Counted from the stretch's first letter, positions 7,121 through 16,648 are shown. The stretch: DNA of 64,000 bases from an uncultured Caldilineaceae bacterium (GCA_958295915.1 OY282381.1:1944722-2008721), one strand, 5' to 3'. Notes: generated by a model from the sequence alone, not told the origin. Made by a program: numbers and translations.

Positions 7121-8347
7121 TCACATCGCCTGTGCCGTTCCGATGGGCTGGGTCTGTGTCCGCCGTATCAGCCCAATGGCCGGCAGAACCACCACAAATG
7201 ACATAGCCGCGCCCAACCAGTATGGGATCGTCGGCCCCAGAGTAAAGAGGATGCCGGCGATGGCCGTGCTGATGATCGTAGACAGATTGGCACTCGACTG
7301 AAAGAGGCCTAGCACGCCGCCGCGATCCTGATCGGCCACAGTTGAAGTAGCCATCGATTGTAAGGACGGGTTGGCAATCCCATAACCGGTGGCGAAAAAT
7401 AACGAGCCGAGCGGCCCCAACCACGGAGTTGTGATCAGCGCGTAGACCACTATGCCGATCGTGCGCAAAATGCTGCCTATCACCACAAGCTGGCCTTCCC
7501 CAAAGCGCCGCACCATCCGCCGCAGTAGGTAGGTTTGGGTGAACAACAGGGTTGCCCCCACCACGGTCAGCAGCAGGCCGATTCCGATATTCGTCATCTT
7601 TTCGCTATACTCTTTGAACAGCACCGCTTCCCCGTACAGAGCAAACGTAGACTGCAATATGCCCAACGAAAAATTACCGAAGAACGCGATGAGAAGAATC
7701 GTCATCAGGGGCAGATTGCCTAGCGCGCTGCCGATGGAGAGGCTACCGGCGCCGCGGACCCGGGCAGCCGTTCGTTCTTCCGACGTAAGGGTCTCGTCCA
7801 GCGCATACCAGGTGAGCGTGACAACAGCCGCCGCGGCCACCGCAGCCACCAGGAAGGGCATCGTGGCGCCGTATGCCGCCGCCAGCACACCCCCCAGCGC
7901 GGGCCCAAACATAAAGCCCAGACCAAAGGCAGCGAAGATATACCCTAAAAATTCCGTGCGCTTTTCGCGCGGGGTGATGTCGGTAATATAGGCCTGGGCA
8001 ACGATGAGATTGCCGCCGGTGATGCCATCCAGGATGCGAGCAGTGAAAAGCCAGCTGAAATTCGGCGCAAAGGCCAGCATGACAAAACTGATGACCGTCC
8101 CGATCTGACTGACAATCAGCACAGGAATGCGGCCATAGCGATCCGACAGCCGGCCAATGTACGGGCCGGCCAGAAATTGGGCGGCAAAGAAAGAGGAGAC
8201 GAGCAACGTGATCAGTTCTGGCGTCATCTGAAACGTCCGCTGCGCATACAACGGCAGGATCGGCAGAATGAGCGACGCGCCCAGCATCTGCACAAAAACG
8301 ATCAGTAGAATCGTCAGCAGTCGTCTGTCGATAGTGCTGAATTTCAT
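7121..8347 (-). CDS. Major facilitator superfamily transporter (DHA1/TetA-like)
   Basis: A 408-residue twelve-helix MFS protein when started at ATG 8347 (MKFSTIDRRLLTILLIVFVQ); the frame is open 20 codons further upstream but that part is not conserved-looking. The MFS signature GRLSDRYGRIPVL lies in the loop between helices 2 and 3, and helix 5 shows GPALGGVLA, the antiporter motif C found in drug:H+ antiporters. Efflux of a small hydrophobic compound is therefore plausible, but the substrate is unknown. No adjacent regulator is evident. Confidence 0.88.
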   Translation of the reverse strand: MKFSTIDRRLLTILLIVFVQMLGASLILPILPLYAQRTFQMTPELITLLVSSFFAAQFLAGPYIGRLSDRYGRIPVLIVSQIGTVISFVMLAFAPNFSWLFTARILDGITGGNLIVAQAYITDITPREKRTEFLGYIFAAFGLGFMFGPALGGVLAAAYGATMPFLVAAVAAAAVVTLTWYALDETLTSEERTAARVRGAGSLSIGSALGNLPLMTILLIAFFGNFSLGILQSTFALYGEAVLFKEYSEKMTNIGIGLLLTVVGATLLFTQTYLLRRMVRRFGEGQLVVIGSILRTIGIVVYALITTPWLGPLGSLFFATGYGIANPSLQSMATSTVADQDRGGVLGLFQSSANLSTIISTAIAGILFTLGPTIPYWLGAAMSFVVVLPAIGLIRRTQTQPIGTAQAM

Positions 8348-8433
8348 GCCTTCTCCCGCCCGTAACGCTTCTGGCCTCAAGCCATCATCAGCCTGAACTG
8401 CTGGCAAAGCGAACTGACCACAGGGGCAACGAG

Positions 8434-8501
8434 CAGTGGCCAGTAGTCAGTCTCCAGTGCCGTTACGGGCCACTAGCCACTAACCACTGAAAACTGCAGT
8501 T
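8434..8501. repeat. Family C intergenic repeat
   Basis: CAGTGGCCAGTAGTCAG, CCGTTACGGGCCACTAGCC and ACCACTGAAAACTGCAGTT blocks occupy the gap between the MFS and LysM genes. Confidence 0.75.
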
Positions 8502-9753
8502 AAGGCACAGTCAGTTCCAGATCGACCCAGATTTTATTTTCATCCTCGCCGATGATCGCTTGGTTGGCGATGTAGAGATCTGCCCAACGGCCTGAGTCTC
8601 CATACAACTTATAGGCGATGATCCGCAAGTTTTCGCCCTTCTGAACAATGTATGTCTCCGGCAACTGCACCACCAGTGCTGCGCCGTGAATCAACTCGAC
8701 GCCCTCGATCTGGGCCGCCAGATCCAGCAACTCGATCCGATCCGATGTCAGTGACACAATCCCCTGCAAAGTGAGTTCGCCGTTCTGCAGCCAGGCTGTC
8801 ACCGCAAGCGCGGCCAGATCCGGACGGTTTTGTCCGTTCAGATACGCTCTCAAATCGAAGGACTGTTCGCGGGCGGTAGCGACAATTGTAGCGGCCACAG
8901 CGGCAGAATTCATCTCTGAATCCGTAGGCGTCGGTGAGGGTGACGGCAGTTGTGTCGGTTCTGGCAAAGGGAACGCGGCAGGCTCCTCTTGCGGGGCCTC
9001 TGTAGGCGCTGGGGTCGCCGTATCGGGCCCTACAGTGGCGCGCAAAGTAACGTTTTCGGCACTGTCAATGGCCGCCCTACTCTCCGGCGCGGGGTCGTCT
9101 TGGATGAGGGCAGAATAAGCCGACGACAATTCCTGTGGTATATCGCGTAGCTGCCGCAGCGCTGTCAGCACAGAATCCGCCGTGCCTTGTGTGAGAAAAA
9201 TGGCTCCCAGCAGTGCTGCGGCGATGGGAATTGCCCAAGGCAGGCGGCTGCGTCGAGCCTTAGGGGGCGGTTGCTTGTCCAGCGGGACCGGATAATAATG
9301 CTCAGAATTGACTTGGCGGCTTGCTTTGCCCACCACCAGCTGGCCCCCTTTAACGGGCGCCTGCTCCCGTTTGCGCGCCTCTTCCAGCCGCCCTTGTTGC
9401 AACCGTTCCTGATGAGAGCGCAGCAGCCACTCGCCCTCTCGCCGCAGAATGTCGTCCGCAGGGATGGCGGCCACGTGGTGGCGCATATCGCTGAATTCGC
9501 CCCGTTTACGATAAATGAGAGCTGCCAGCAGATGCAACTCGGACGCGTCCACAACGGCAACGCTTTGACGAATTCCCTCCAGAGCCGCCAGTTCATTCCC
9601 CATCGAATACTGTTCCAGGGCACGCTGATAGAACACTCGGCTCATATCCGCCGGCGTATAGTGCGAGGCCACATCTGCGTCACAGGCGGGGCAATTCGCG
9701 AAGGACGAAGTTACCTCGACTGAAGCGCCGCATTCGGGACAAGCCAGATTCAT
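8500..9753 (-). CDS. Zinc-ribbon, membrane, BON-like and LysM multidomain protein
   Basis: Residues 1-30 form a zinc ribbon with two CxxC pairs (CPEC and CPAC). Residues 35-130 are helical and TPR-like (YQRALEQYSMGNELAALEG). A single transmembrane helix (LPWAIPIAAALLGAIFL, about 171-187) follows a basic stretch. Outside the membrane come a low-complexity Pro/Thr linker, a BON-like domain (about 310-365; LTLQGIVSLTSDRIELLDLA) and a C-terminal LysM-like domain (YIVQKGENLRIIAYKLYGD, about 370-417). BON plus LysM suggests an envelope-stress or peptidoglycan-associated role, with the zinc ribbon on the cytoplasmic side. Residues 235-244 (TLRATVGPD) come from a family A repeat read in the opposite orientation. 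The function remains unassigned. Confidence 0.75.
   Translation of the reverse strand: MNLACPECGASVEVTSSFANCPACDADVASHYTPADMSRVFYQRALEQYSMGNELAALEGIRQSVAVVDASELHLLAALIYRKRGEFSDMRHHVAAIPADDILRREGEWLLRSHQERLQQGRLEEARKREQAPVKGGQLVVGKASRQVNSEHYYPVPLDKQPPPKARRSRLPWAIPIAAALLGAIFLTQGTADSVLTALRQLRDIPQELSSAYSALIQDDPAPESRAAIDSAENVTLRATVGPDTATPAPTEAPQEEPAAFPLPEPTQLPSPSPTPTDSEMNSAAVAATIVATAREQSFDLRAYLNGQNRPDLAALAVTAWLQNGELTLQGIVSLTSDRIELLDLAAQIEGVELIHGAALVVQLPETYIVQKGENLRIIAYKLYGDSGRWADLYIANQAIIGEDENKIWVDLELTVP
9023..9051 (-). repeat. Family A repeat inside LysM gene (antisense orientation)
   Basis: TCGGGCCCTACAGTGGCGCG then CAAAGTAAC. The gene is on the minus strand, so the repeat is read as VTLRATVGPD, a different reading from the VAPHSGAQNN seen in plus-orientation copies. 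Confidence 0.8.
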
Positions 9754-10101
9754 ATAATCAAATCCAGACTGCGACCAGTTGCTTGATCGCTGATGGGTGA
9801 GCGAAACAAACCAAAAAAGAAATGACTAGTCGATCGAGCGCCATCCATATGGCCCTCTGACCCTGGGGAAACAGGTTCACGCAATCAACGTTTGAGAGGA
9901 TTCCAATCCCTCCAGCCCTAGATAAGAACAGTGTATCATCAGCCCAACAGCGACGCAAGCCGCATGTTCAGAGAGTGCGTCCATCATCCTGATAACCCTG
10001 ATTCAGACAATCTGTTCCTCCAAACCACTTTTTAGTTTCGAGTAACTGCAGTTCACTGACTACTGGAAACTGACAACTAAAAACTGCAGTGAGGACGCAT
10101 G
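9754..10101. repeat. Intergenic gap holding family F and family C repeats
   Basis: From 9981 to 10020 lies a family F element (CATCCTGATAACCCTGATTC, then AGACAATCTGTTCCTC), also present at 44689. From 10029 to 10090 a family C copy follows (TTTAGTTTCGAGTAACTGCA ... AAAAACTGCAGT). The part 9754-9980 shows no gene. It should contain the promoter of the minus-strand LysM gene, but no convincing -35/-10 pair was found. Confidence 0.6.
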
Positions 10102-12063
10102 TCAGGCCTCCTGGCGCTCGGCCAACTCTGCCCAGCGCTCAAAAGCGGACTCCAACGACATCTCGACGGTCATCAGCTCCGATGACAGGGTCTGCAATCT
10201 CTGATAATCGCTGCCGCTGTCGTTGATCCTCCGCTGCAACCGTGCCTTCTCTTTTTCCCAGCCGACGATCTGTGATTCCAACTGCGCCAACTCCTGTTTC
10301 TCGTTCCACGTCAATTTCTGGCGCGTTTCAGTCGGCCGCTCGCGGTTGTTTCGCGCGCCACTGTGGGGCGCGAAGCCGCTTCCATTCGCCGCTATCGCAT
10401 GACCGCGCGCCTTTCGAGTGGCTGCATCGGCCTCTTGTGATCGATCTGCCCGGACTGTCTCTTCATCCTGGGCGCGTAGCTGCCGGTACGTATCGTAGGG
10501 GGCGGGATAACGCTTGCCCAGATGTCCGTGCTCGAAGGGCAGGATGAAATCAACGGCGCGATCAAGGAAGTAGCGATCATGGCTGGCAACCAGCAGGCAG
10601 CCGCTGAACGCGTCCAGAAATTCCTCCAGTACAGCCAACGTCTGCACATCCAGATCGTTTGTCGGCTCGTCCAGGAGCAGAACATTCGGCTGGTGAATAA
10701 GGGTGCGCAGCAGATACAGACGCCGCCGTTCGCCACCGCTGAGGCTGCCAATGCGACCCCACTGCATCTTGCGGGGAAAGAGAAACCATTCCAGTATCTG
10801 GGTAGCCTCCACACGGCTGCCATCCTTGGCCTGAATCAACGACGCTTCCGCCTCGATGAACTCGATCAGCCGCTGTGAGCCATGCAGATCGATGGTCTGT
10901 TGGTCGTAATAGCCGAGCCGCGCCGTTTCTCCCCAGATGATCTGGCCCGCGTCCGCTTGGACTTTGCCCGCCAGCATATCGAGAAATGTGCTCTTGCCCG
11001 CGCCATTGGGGCCAAGGAGACCGATGCGATCGCCCGGTTCCAGTGAAAAATCGATGCCCTTCACCACTAGCCCGCCGTCGTAGGATTTTGTCAAACCCCT
11101 GGTGGTCAGAACGGTTTTGCCCAGACGACGGGTGGCCAAGGCCATCACCACCCGATCCGTGCCGGCATCGTAGTGAATACGTTGAAGTTCGGCAATACGC
11201 TGTCGGCGCGCCTTCTGCTTCGTGCCCCGAGCCATCGGCGTCCGCCGTATCCATTCCAGCTCCCGTTTGAGAAGCTTCTGTCGCGTCCGCTCTTCTGATG
11301 CCAAACGTTCGTGGCGCATCTGACGCAGCTCCAGATAGCGGCTGTAGTTGCCATCGTAAGAGACGAGTTGCCGCCTGTCCAGCTCGACAATGCGATCGAC
11401 CACCCGGTCGAGAAAGTGACGGTCATGGGTGACCATCAGCAGCGCGCCGGGTGTGGTAATCAGATACGCCTCCAGCCACTCGATCGTCTCTACATCGATA
11501 TGATTGGTCGGCTCATCGAGGATCAGCAGGTCTGCTCGGTCGATAAGGGCGCGGGCCAAGGCCACCCGCTTGCGTTGTCCGCCGCTGAGGCTGCCGACAG
11601 ACGCATCGAAATCGCTGACCCCCAGCTTGGTAAGGATCGATTTGGCGTTCGCCGCCGCCGCCCAGCCACCGCCGCGCTCCATCTCCGCTGAGAGTTCCAT
11701 CAGCCGCTGCTGTAGGGTCGGGTTGGTCGGGTCCTGCTCCAGGCGCTGGCTGGCGCTTTCGTAGTCCCGCAGCAGGCGCATCTGCGGTGAACTGCCGCGG
11801 AAGAGTTGGTCGAGGACCGTCGCCTCCTCGTCCAACGCCGGCTCCTGGCGCACCATCTCTACTCTCACACCGCCCCAGACGATCACATGGCCATCATCCG
11901 GCGCTTCCTGCCCGGCGATAATGCGCAGGAGTGTCGTCTTCCCGCTACCGTTGACGCCAAGCAGCCCGATGCGTTCTCCAGCATTGATGGCGAGCGAGAC
12001 AGCATCCAGCAGCAGCCGTTCAGAAAACTGTTTGGAGACATTTTCGAGAGTGAGGAGATTCAT
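10102..12063 (-). CDS. ABC-F family ATPase (Uup/EttA-like), with family A repeat in linker
   Basis: A 653-residue soluble protein with two ABC domains and no membrane part. Domain 1: Walker A GVNGSGKTTL, signature LSGGQRKRVALARAL, Walker B LLILDEPTNHID. Domain 2: Walker A GPNGAGKST, signature LSGGERRRLYLLRTL, Walker B VLLLDEPTNDLD. A C-terminal coiled coil (about 580-653, LAQLESQIVGWEKEKARLQRR) is typical of Uup. ABC-F proteins act on ribosomes, or in the case of Uup also affect recombination intermediates. The linker before the coiled coil contains GFAPHSGARNN, a translated family A repeat. The ATG overlaps the stop of the upstream acyl-CoA synthetase by four bases, so both are translated from one mRNA. 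Confidence 0.92.
   Translation of the reverse strand: MNLLTLENVSKQFSERLLLDAVSLAINAGERIGLLGVNGSGKTTLLRIIAGQEAPDDGHVIVWGGVRVEMVRQEPALDEEATVLDQLFRGSSPQMRLLRDYESASQRLEQDPTNPTLQQRLMELSAEMERGGGWAAAANAKSILTKLGVSDFDASVGSLSGGQRKRVALARALIDRADLLILDEPTNHIDVETIEWLEAYLITTPGALLMVTHDRHFLDRVVDRIVELDRRQLVSYDGNYSRYLELRQMRHERLASEERTRQKLLKRELEWIRRTPMARGTKQKARRQRIAELQRIHYDAGTDRVVMALATRRLGKTVLTTRGLTKSYDGGLVVKGIDFSLEPGDRIGLLGPNGAGKSTFLDMLAGKVQADAGQIIWGETARLGYYDQQTIDLHGSQRLIEFIEAEASLIQAKDGSRVEATQILEWFLFPRKMQWGRIGSLSGGERRRLYLLRTLIHQPNVLLLDEPTNDLDVQTLAVLEEFLDAFSGCLLVASHDRYFLDRAVDFILPFEHGHLGKRYPAPYDTYRQLRAQDEETVRADRSQEADAATRKARGHAIAANGSGFAPHSGARNNRERPTETRQKLTWNEKQELAQLESQIVGWEKEKARLQRRINDSGSDYQRLQTLSSELMTVEMSLESAFERWAELAERQEA
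10345..10374 (-). repeat. Family A repeat inside ABC-F gene
   Basis: On the minus strand it reads CGCGCCCCACAGTGGCGCGC plus GAAACAACC, translated FAPHSGARNN at the junction of the second ABC domain and the coiled coil, a site tolerant of insertions. Confidence 0.85.
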
Positions 12064-14117
12064 ACGGCCTTCTGGATCGCCTGTATCGTCGCTGGATCCT
12101 CCAGACTGCTGACATCACCCGGCGCCTCGCCCAGATAGGCAGCCCGGATCACGCGACGCATGACTTTGGCATTACGGGTTTTGGGCAGCGCAGTGCAGAA
12201 TTTCACTTCCTTTGGTCTGAGCGGACGCCCCAATTCAGCGCTAATGCGCTCTTGCAGCGTGGCGCGCAGGGCTTCGTTGGCGGCTATCCCCGGCTTGAGA
12301 ACCGCGAAAACGACCACTTCGTTGTCCTTCACAGGATGGGGCACGCCCACAGCCGCCGATTCAGCCACGTCCGGATGCGCGTTGACCAGCGCTTCGACCT
12401 CCGCCGGGCCAAGCCGTTTGCCCGCGACTTTGATTGTGTCGTCGCTGCGCCCCAGAATATACCAAAGCCCATCCTTGTCAATGGCGCAGAAATCGCCATG
12501 CACCCACAGCCCGTCGAAACGGCGCCAGTATGTGTCCAGGTAGCGCTCGTTGTCCCGCCAGAAACCCCGTGTCATACCGATCCACGGCTGACGAATGACC
12601 AGATCGCCCACTGCTCCCCGCACAGAATTGCCGGCATCGTCCACCACATCCGCATCCATCCCCGGAATCGGCCCGCCAAAGGCCGCCGGTTTGAGCGGTT
12701 TGAAAAAATTGCCGGCCAAAATGCCGCCGCTGATCTCCGTGCCACCAGTATAGTTGAGGATCGGCTTGCGGCTTTCCAGTACATTCTCGAACACCCAGCG
12801 CCAGCTCACCGGATCCCACGGGCTTCCGGTGGAGCCGACAGCTCGCAGCCTGGACAGGTCATGCTGTGTAAGCGCTCCGCTGCCGTGGGGCATCAGGGCC
12901 CGCACCAGCACCGGCGACAGGCCCAAATGGGTGACCTGGCGCCGAGCGCAGATATCCCATACCCGATCGACCGACGGATGATCCGGCGCGCCATCGAAAA
13001 ATAACATCGTTGCGCCGTTCAGCAGTGTGCCGAAAACCAGCCATGGCCCCATCATCCAGCCCATATCGGTCATCCAGTACATCCGTTCACCGGGCTTCAG
13101 ATCCATGGCGTGGCGCATGTCCTGGGCCGCTTTCACCGGGAACCCGCAGTGGGTATGCAGAGCGCCTTTGGGCCGGCCCGTGGTGCCGCTGGTATAAATA
13201 ATCATCAGCGGGTCCTCGGCGCAGGTCAGCCTGGTTTCGGCCTGACAAGCCTGTGCTGGAACCAACTCATGCCACCAATGATCCCGTTCCTTCTGCCAGG
13301 GAATCTGTAGTTGCCGCGGCGCAGACGCGCGGCAACCACGCGCGCCAGCCTCCGGCTGTGGCGCGGTGGCTAGTCGTGCGCAGACGATCACGCGCTGGAC
13401 GCTGGGCACATCCGCCAGCGCCGTATCCAGCGCCGATTTCATCGCCACCGCTTGCCCGCGGCGCAGGAATCCGTCAGCAGTGAATACGGCCTGGGCGTTG
13501 GCATCGTTCAGACGGCTGCTGATGGCGGACGGGCCATAACCGCTGAAAAGGGGCAGGACGATCCCGCCTACTTTGATCACCGCCAGAAAGGCGATAGCCA
13601 GTTCAGGGATCATCGGCATATACAGGCCGACGGCATCGCCGCTACCTATGCCGAGGCTGCGCAGAGCATTGGCGCAGCGACAGACCTCCTCGTGGAGTTG
13701 GGCATAGGAAAGGGTCGCGCATTGGCCTTCCTCCGCTTCCCAGATGAGGGCGGGTTTGGCCGCTCTGTCCGTATTCTGCCATCTGTCCAAGCAGTTGTGG
13801 ATGATATTCATCTGCCCGCCGACACACCACTTGGCGAAGGGCGCGCCAGCGGAAAGATCGACAATTTGCGAATAGGGATGGGCAAACTGAATATTCAGAT
13901 CCTGCATCACCGCATCCCAGAACCAACCGATATCCTCCAGCGCGCGGGTCAGGAGCGCATCATACGAGCCGATGCCGTGCCGGTCCATAAACCGTTGCAG
14001 ATTGCTCTGGGCAATCCATTCAGGATTCGGTTGCCACGCAATTTCCTGGTCGAAGGGAAAGGTGCTGGGTCTCACATGAATAACCATTCCTGTTGGTGCG
14101 GCCTGGGCGTTTGCCAT
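12060..14117 (-). CDS. AMP-forming acyl-CoA synthetase (acetyl/acetoacetyl-CoA synthetase-like)
   Basis: A 685-residue ANL-superfamily enzyme. Core motifs are intact: A3 IIYTSGTTGRPKGALHTH, A5 LNYTGGTEISGG, A7 HGDFCAIDKDGLWYILGR, A8 SDDTIKVAGKRLGPAEVE, and the C-terminal catalytic lysine in TRNAKVMRR. It activates a carboxylic acid with ATP to the acyl-adenylate and then forms acyl-CoA. The length and N-terminal ACAS-like part (NIIHNCLDRW) point to the acetyl/propionyl/acetoacetyl group; the exact acid is not predictable. A stretch at about 249-278 rich in Ala/Arg (TAPQPEAGARGCRASAPRQ) looks inserted relative to the family and lies in GC-rich repeat-like DNA. MVIHV at 14087 is an alternative start. 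It is translationally coupled to the ABC-F gene. Confidence 0.88.
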   Translation of the reverse strand: MANAQAAPTGMVIHVRPSTFPFDQEIAWQPNPEWIAQSNLQRFMDRHGIGSYDALLTRALEDIGWFWDAVMQDLNIQFAHPYSQIVDLSAGAPFAKWCVGGQMNIIHNCLDRWQNTDRAAKPALIWEAEEGQCATLSYAQLHEEVCRCANALRSLGIGSGDAVGLYMPMIPELAIAFLAVIKVGGIVLPLFSGYGPSAISSRLNDANAQAVFTADGFLRRGQAVAMKSALDTALADVPSVQRVIVCARLATAPQPEAGARGCRASAPRQLQIPWQKERDHWWHELVPAQACQAETRLTCAEDPLMIIYTSGTTGRPKGALHTHCGFPVKAAQDMRHAMDLKPGERMYWMTDMGWMMGPWLVFGTLLNGATMLFFDGAPDHPSVDRVWDICARRQVTHLGLSPVLVRALMPHGSGALTQHDLSRLRAVGSTGSPWDPVSWRWVFENVLESRKPILNYTGGTEISGGILAGNFFKPLKPAAFGGPIPGMDADVVDDAGNSVRGAVGDLVIRQPWIGMTRGFWRDNERYLDTYWRRFDGLWVHGDFCAIDKDGLWYILGRSDDTIKVAGKRLGPAEVEALVNAHPDVAESAAVGVPHPVKDNEVVVFAVLKPGIAANEALRATLQERISAELGRPLRPKEVKFCTALPKTRNAKVMRRVIRAAYLGEAPGDVSSLEDPATIQAIQKAV

Positions 14118-14129
14118 GCGCCGCCTTCA

Positions 14130-14159
14130 GTCGCGCCCCACAGAGGCGCGCAAAACAAC
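14130..14159 (+). repeat. Family A repeat, intergenic
   Basis: GTCGCGCCCCACAGAGGCGC plus GCAAAACAAC, lying between the start of the acyl-CoA synthetase and the end of the YhhN gene. It is only 12 bases upstream of the synthetase ATG and so occupies its ribosome-binding region on the opposite strand. Confidence 0.85.
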
Positions 14160-14204
14160 CTTATGGCCAGCGACTTTGGCAGATGGAAACGGACGGCAGG
14201 CCAA

Positions 14205-14966
14205 TCAGGCGAAATCCTGGAGCGCCGACCAGATAGAGGCAACGATCAGGGCCTGGCCAGGAGCGCAGAGCAGCCAGACTGTATCGCCGCTGAAGGGCAA
14301 GCGCCAGCCGGCGAACAGCTCTGCAACCAAAATCAGATCGCGAACTAGAAAGATGACCGCACCCGCCGCCAGAACGCCGAAAAGCGGCGCGGTCAGCGCA
14401 AGACCGGTGGCGAAGCCGACCGTAGCGCAGAGCAATAGGGTGTACCCCACAGCCACCGACACCCACAGTGGATCGCGTCGGCGCGTCCGAAACAGAATCA
14501 CCCGGCCTGCCAGCGTGCCAAACACCAGCCACAGAACCAATACAAGCCAGCGCATACCCCCGAAACCATCGCCATATTGCGCAATCGCGCCGATGTACAG
14601 CAGATTGCTGAGAGCAAAGGCGGAGAGGCCGACCAGCATGCGGTTCGACATGAGCGCCTCGCGCGTCTGCGGCGCATAGCGCGAACGTCGAATGGGCGCG
14701 GGCTGCCGCGCCAGAAACAGATCCCCGAGCAGGCCCATGGTTATCCCCCCCGCGATGCCGATGGCATAGCCGGCTGTGTCCGTGCCCAACCGCGCAAGAA
14801 GATAGCCGTACCAGGCCAACAGCGCCAGAACCGCCGATGATGTCATCCATATCCAGGTCGGCATAAGCTGATGTTGCGCGGGGGATTTGCCGAAAAGGAG
14901 CCCGCCGCAGAGAAGAATTGCCCAGACGACGAGTAAACCCCAGGCGATGAGGTCGAGGACAGGCAT
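14205..14966 (-). CDS. YhhN/TMEM86-family membrane protein (lysoplasmalogenase-like)
   Basis: A 253-residue protein with about eight transmembrane helices. The YhhN pattern is recognisable: GLLGDLFLA near residue 80, FALSNLLYIGA near 118, and IFLVRDLILVAE near 205, where conserved Asp residues sit within or next to helices. Eukaryotic and some bacterial members hydrolyse the vinyl-ether bond of lysoplasmalogens; others have no known activity. The two Asp residues seen here match the presumed catalytic pair. It lies head-to-tail with the downstream synthetase gene, separated by a family A repeat. Confidence 0.8.
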   Translation of the reverse strand: MPVLDLIAWGLLVVWAILLCGGLLFGKSPAQHQLMPTWIWMTSSAVLALLAWYGYLLARLGTDTAGYAIGIAGGITMGLLGDLFLARQPAPIRRSRYAPQTREALMSNRMLVGLSAFALSNLLYIGAIAQYGDGFGGMRWLVLVLWLVFGTLAGRVILFRTRRRDPLWVSVAVGYTLLLCATVGFATGLALTAPLFGVLAAGAVIFLVRDLILVAELFAGWRLPFSGDTVWLLCAPGQALIVASIWSALQDFA

Positions 14967-14978
14967 CGCAGCGATCCC

Positions 14979-15617
14979 TCATCCATTGACACTGTACCCT
15001 AAAAGCTGAGGTTCGGCCCAGACAGCCCAATTCCAGCGACTGTTGCCCAATCCATCGGTCATCAACTGCAAAATGACATGCTGCCCGGCCAGATTAGGCA
15101 GGTCGGTGACGAAGCGCTCCCACCTGCAGATCTGCTTGGTATTGCTCCAGACGCGGACGCCGTTCAGCAGCACCCGGAAGGCGCAGAAGTTGTCCTCTTC
15201 CATCTGCGCGCCGTCGCGGATGCCGATAGCGAACTGCATCCGCAACCGGTCGACTTCCACCGGGATGCGCACATCATATTCAACGACCGCGCTGCCATGG
15301 ACCGGCGGATGCTGCCACAGGGCCGGCTGCTGCACCATGCCGCAACTGGCCGTGTCGATCTTGACTTCCATCAGATCTGGCGCCCGCGTGGCCTCTTGAC
15401 GAGATTCCGGAAACGCTTCCAACAGGTCGTATTTCCACATGAGGGTGAACCCGGTTTTGTCCGCGCCTTCCTCGTCCAGCAGACTCTGCCACAACTCTTC
15501 CTGCCACTTGAGATAGCCCACATATTGGGAAAGCTGGAAGAGCGACTGTTCGTTCAGATCGCGAATGCGCCGGAGTACGGCCTCCAATGTTTCCTGTCCA
15601 GGGGTGAAGCTGTCCAT
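14979..15617 (-). CDS. Hypothetical protein with C-terminal beta-sandwich-like domain
   Basis: I do not recognise a named family. The frame is open from 15656, but MDSFTPGQETLEAVLRRI at 15617 is the more natural start, giving 212 residues. The first 60 residues are helical and acidic (LNEQSLFQLSQYVGYLKWQEELW). From about 80 the sequence alternates strands and turns (VVEYDVRIPVEVDRLRMQFAIGI ... AFRVLLNGVRVWS ... LAGQHVILQLMTDGLGN), reminiscent of carbohydrate-binding or NPCBM-type jelly rolls. There is no signal peptide. It sits between HNH nuclease and YhhN genes, in the same direction and only 20 bases from the HNH gene. Confidence 0.6.
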   Translation of the reverse strand: MDSFTPGQETLEAVLRRIRDLNEQSLFQLSQYVGYLKWQEELWQSLLDEEGADKTGFTLMWKYDLLEAFPESRQEATRAPDLMEVKIDTASCGMVQQPALWQHPPVHGSAVVEYDVRIPVEVDRLRMQFAIGIRDGAQMEEDNFCAFRVLLNGVRVWSNTKQICRWERFVTDLPNLAGQHVILQLMTDGLGNSRWNWAVWAEPQLLGYSVNG

Positions 15618-15676
15618 AGGCGCGTGAAGGGAAAACAGTCCGCCGCCGCAGAGCAACGCGTACGATTCTCCCTCTC

Positions 15677-16198
15677 TTAAAATGCCGCGCCCATCAGAGC
15701 TTCCCAGCGGGACGCGGCAGTCGGATTGCTCAGCAGCACCAGGGCTACGTATGTCGGCTCGAACGGGCGTCGCATTAATTTCATGCCTGCTTCACGCGGG
15801 GTCATGCTGCCCTTTTTGTGATTGCAGCGCTTACAAGCGGTCGCCAGATTGGCCCAGTCATGACCGCCGCCGCGACAGCGGGGCGCCACATGGTCCACCG
15901 TCAGCGCGTGCTTGCCCGGCCTGTCGCCGCAGTACTGACAGGTGTATGCGTCTCGCAGCATCACCGCGCCACGAGTGGGCGGCACCGACCGATGCGGCAG
16001 CCGAACGTAGCGGGTCAGACGGATCACCAATGGCTCTGGCAGGGCGTGGTTGGCGCTGTGGAGCATGCGCTCGGTAGCTTCAACCAGCTCCGCCTTTTCC
16101 CGCAGCAGCAAAACGATTGCCCGACGCACAGAGACCAGACTTAAAGGTTCAAGTGTTGCATTCAGTACCAATACAGAACGGGACATGGGATAATTCAT
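15677..16198 (-). CDS. HNH endonuclease
   Basis: The N-terminus carries [20 protein letters not shown], the conserved start of a widespread bacterial HNH family. The HNH module follows: CQYCG (zinc knuckle), [31 protein letters not shown] with the catalytic DH, the Asn-containing ANL and a second CxxC. ATG at 16198 ([10 protein letters not shown]) is chosen; 16186 is also possible. The role of this family is unknown; members are single-copy, chromosomal and often not part of mobile elements. The protein is close to the usual length of about 170 residues. Confidence 0.85.
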   Translation of the reverse strand: MNYPMSRSVLVLNATLEPLSLVSVRRAIVLLLREKAELVEATERMLHSANHALPEPLVIRLTRYVRLPHRSVPPTRGAVMLRDAYTCQYCGDRPGKHALTVDHVAPRCRGGGHDWANLATACKRCNHKKGSMTPREAGMKLMRRPFEPTYVALVLLSNPTAASRWEALMGAAF

Positions 16199-16246
16199 GG
16201 TGTCTTTATCGCATTCCCGAAGCGAGCGCGCCATGCCCCAGACGCC

Positions 16247-16630
16247 TTATGTCAACGCCACAACACGGGCTCGAATAATGACCTCCATCAAAAAAAAACA
16301 GACGATTGCCAACAGAACCGTCTTTACATTTTCGTCCTCCAGACGACTCAGATAGGCATACGCTGCGGGCAAGGTGATGACCGCGACGACACCGTACAGA
16401 ATATGCACAAATCCGCGCGTCAGATTCCCTCCCAAACCCTGTCCGTAGAGCAGCCACCCCAACAGAAACTGCGCAATCATCAACACCTCACCGATGGCGG
16501 CGGCGCCATACCAGCTGCCATTCAGTGGGCGAGAGCGGATACGCAGCCAAAGCGCCCATACCCCCAGAGCGATGAAAAATAGAATGCCGGAATCGGCCAG
16601 ACCGCGATGAATGTTGCTCAAAGATTCCAC
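16247..16630 (-). CDS. Small four-helix membrane protein, unknown function
   Basis: A 127-residue protein with four hydrophobic segments (ILFFIALGVWALWLRI, GEVLMIAQFLLGWLLY, GFVHILYGVVAVITLPAAYAY, TVLLAIVCFFLMEVIIRA). An N-terminal NIHRGLADSGILFF motif and a central His (FVHILYG) recur in a group of Chloroflexi membrane proteins of this size, as far as I can recall; I cannot name a domain. No partner is obvious. Its end lies 48 bases from the start of the HNH gene. Confidence 0.65.
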   Translation of the reverse strand: MESLSNIHRGLADSGILFFIALGVWALWLRIRSRPLNGSWYGAAAIGEVLMIAQFLLGWLLYGQGLGGNLTRGFVHILYGVVAVITLPAAYAYLSRLEDENVKTVLLAIVCFFLMEVIIRARVVALT

Positions 16631-16648
16631 GGCGCCGACAAAACCTCA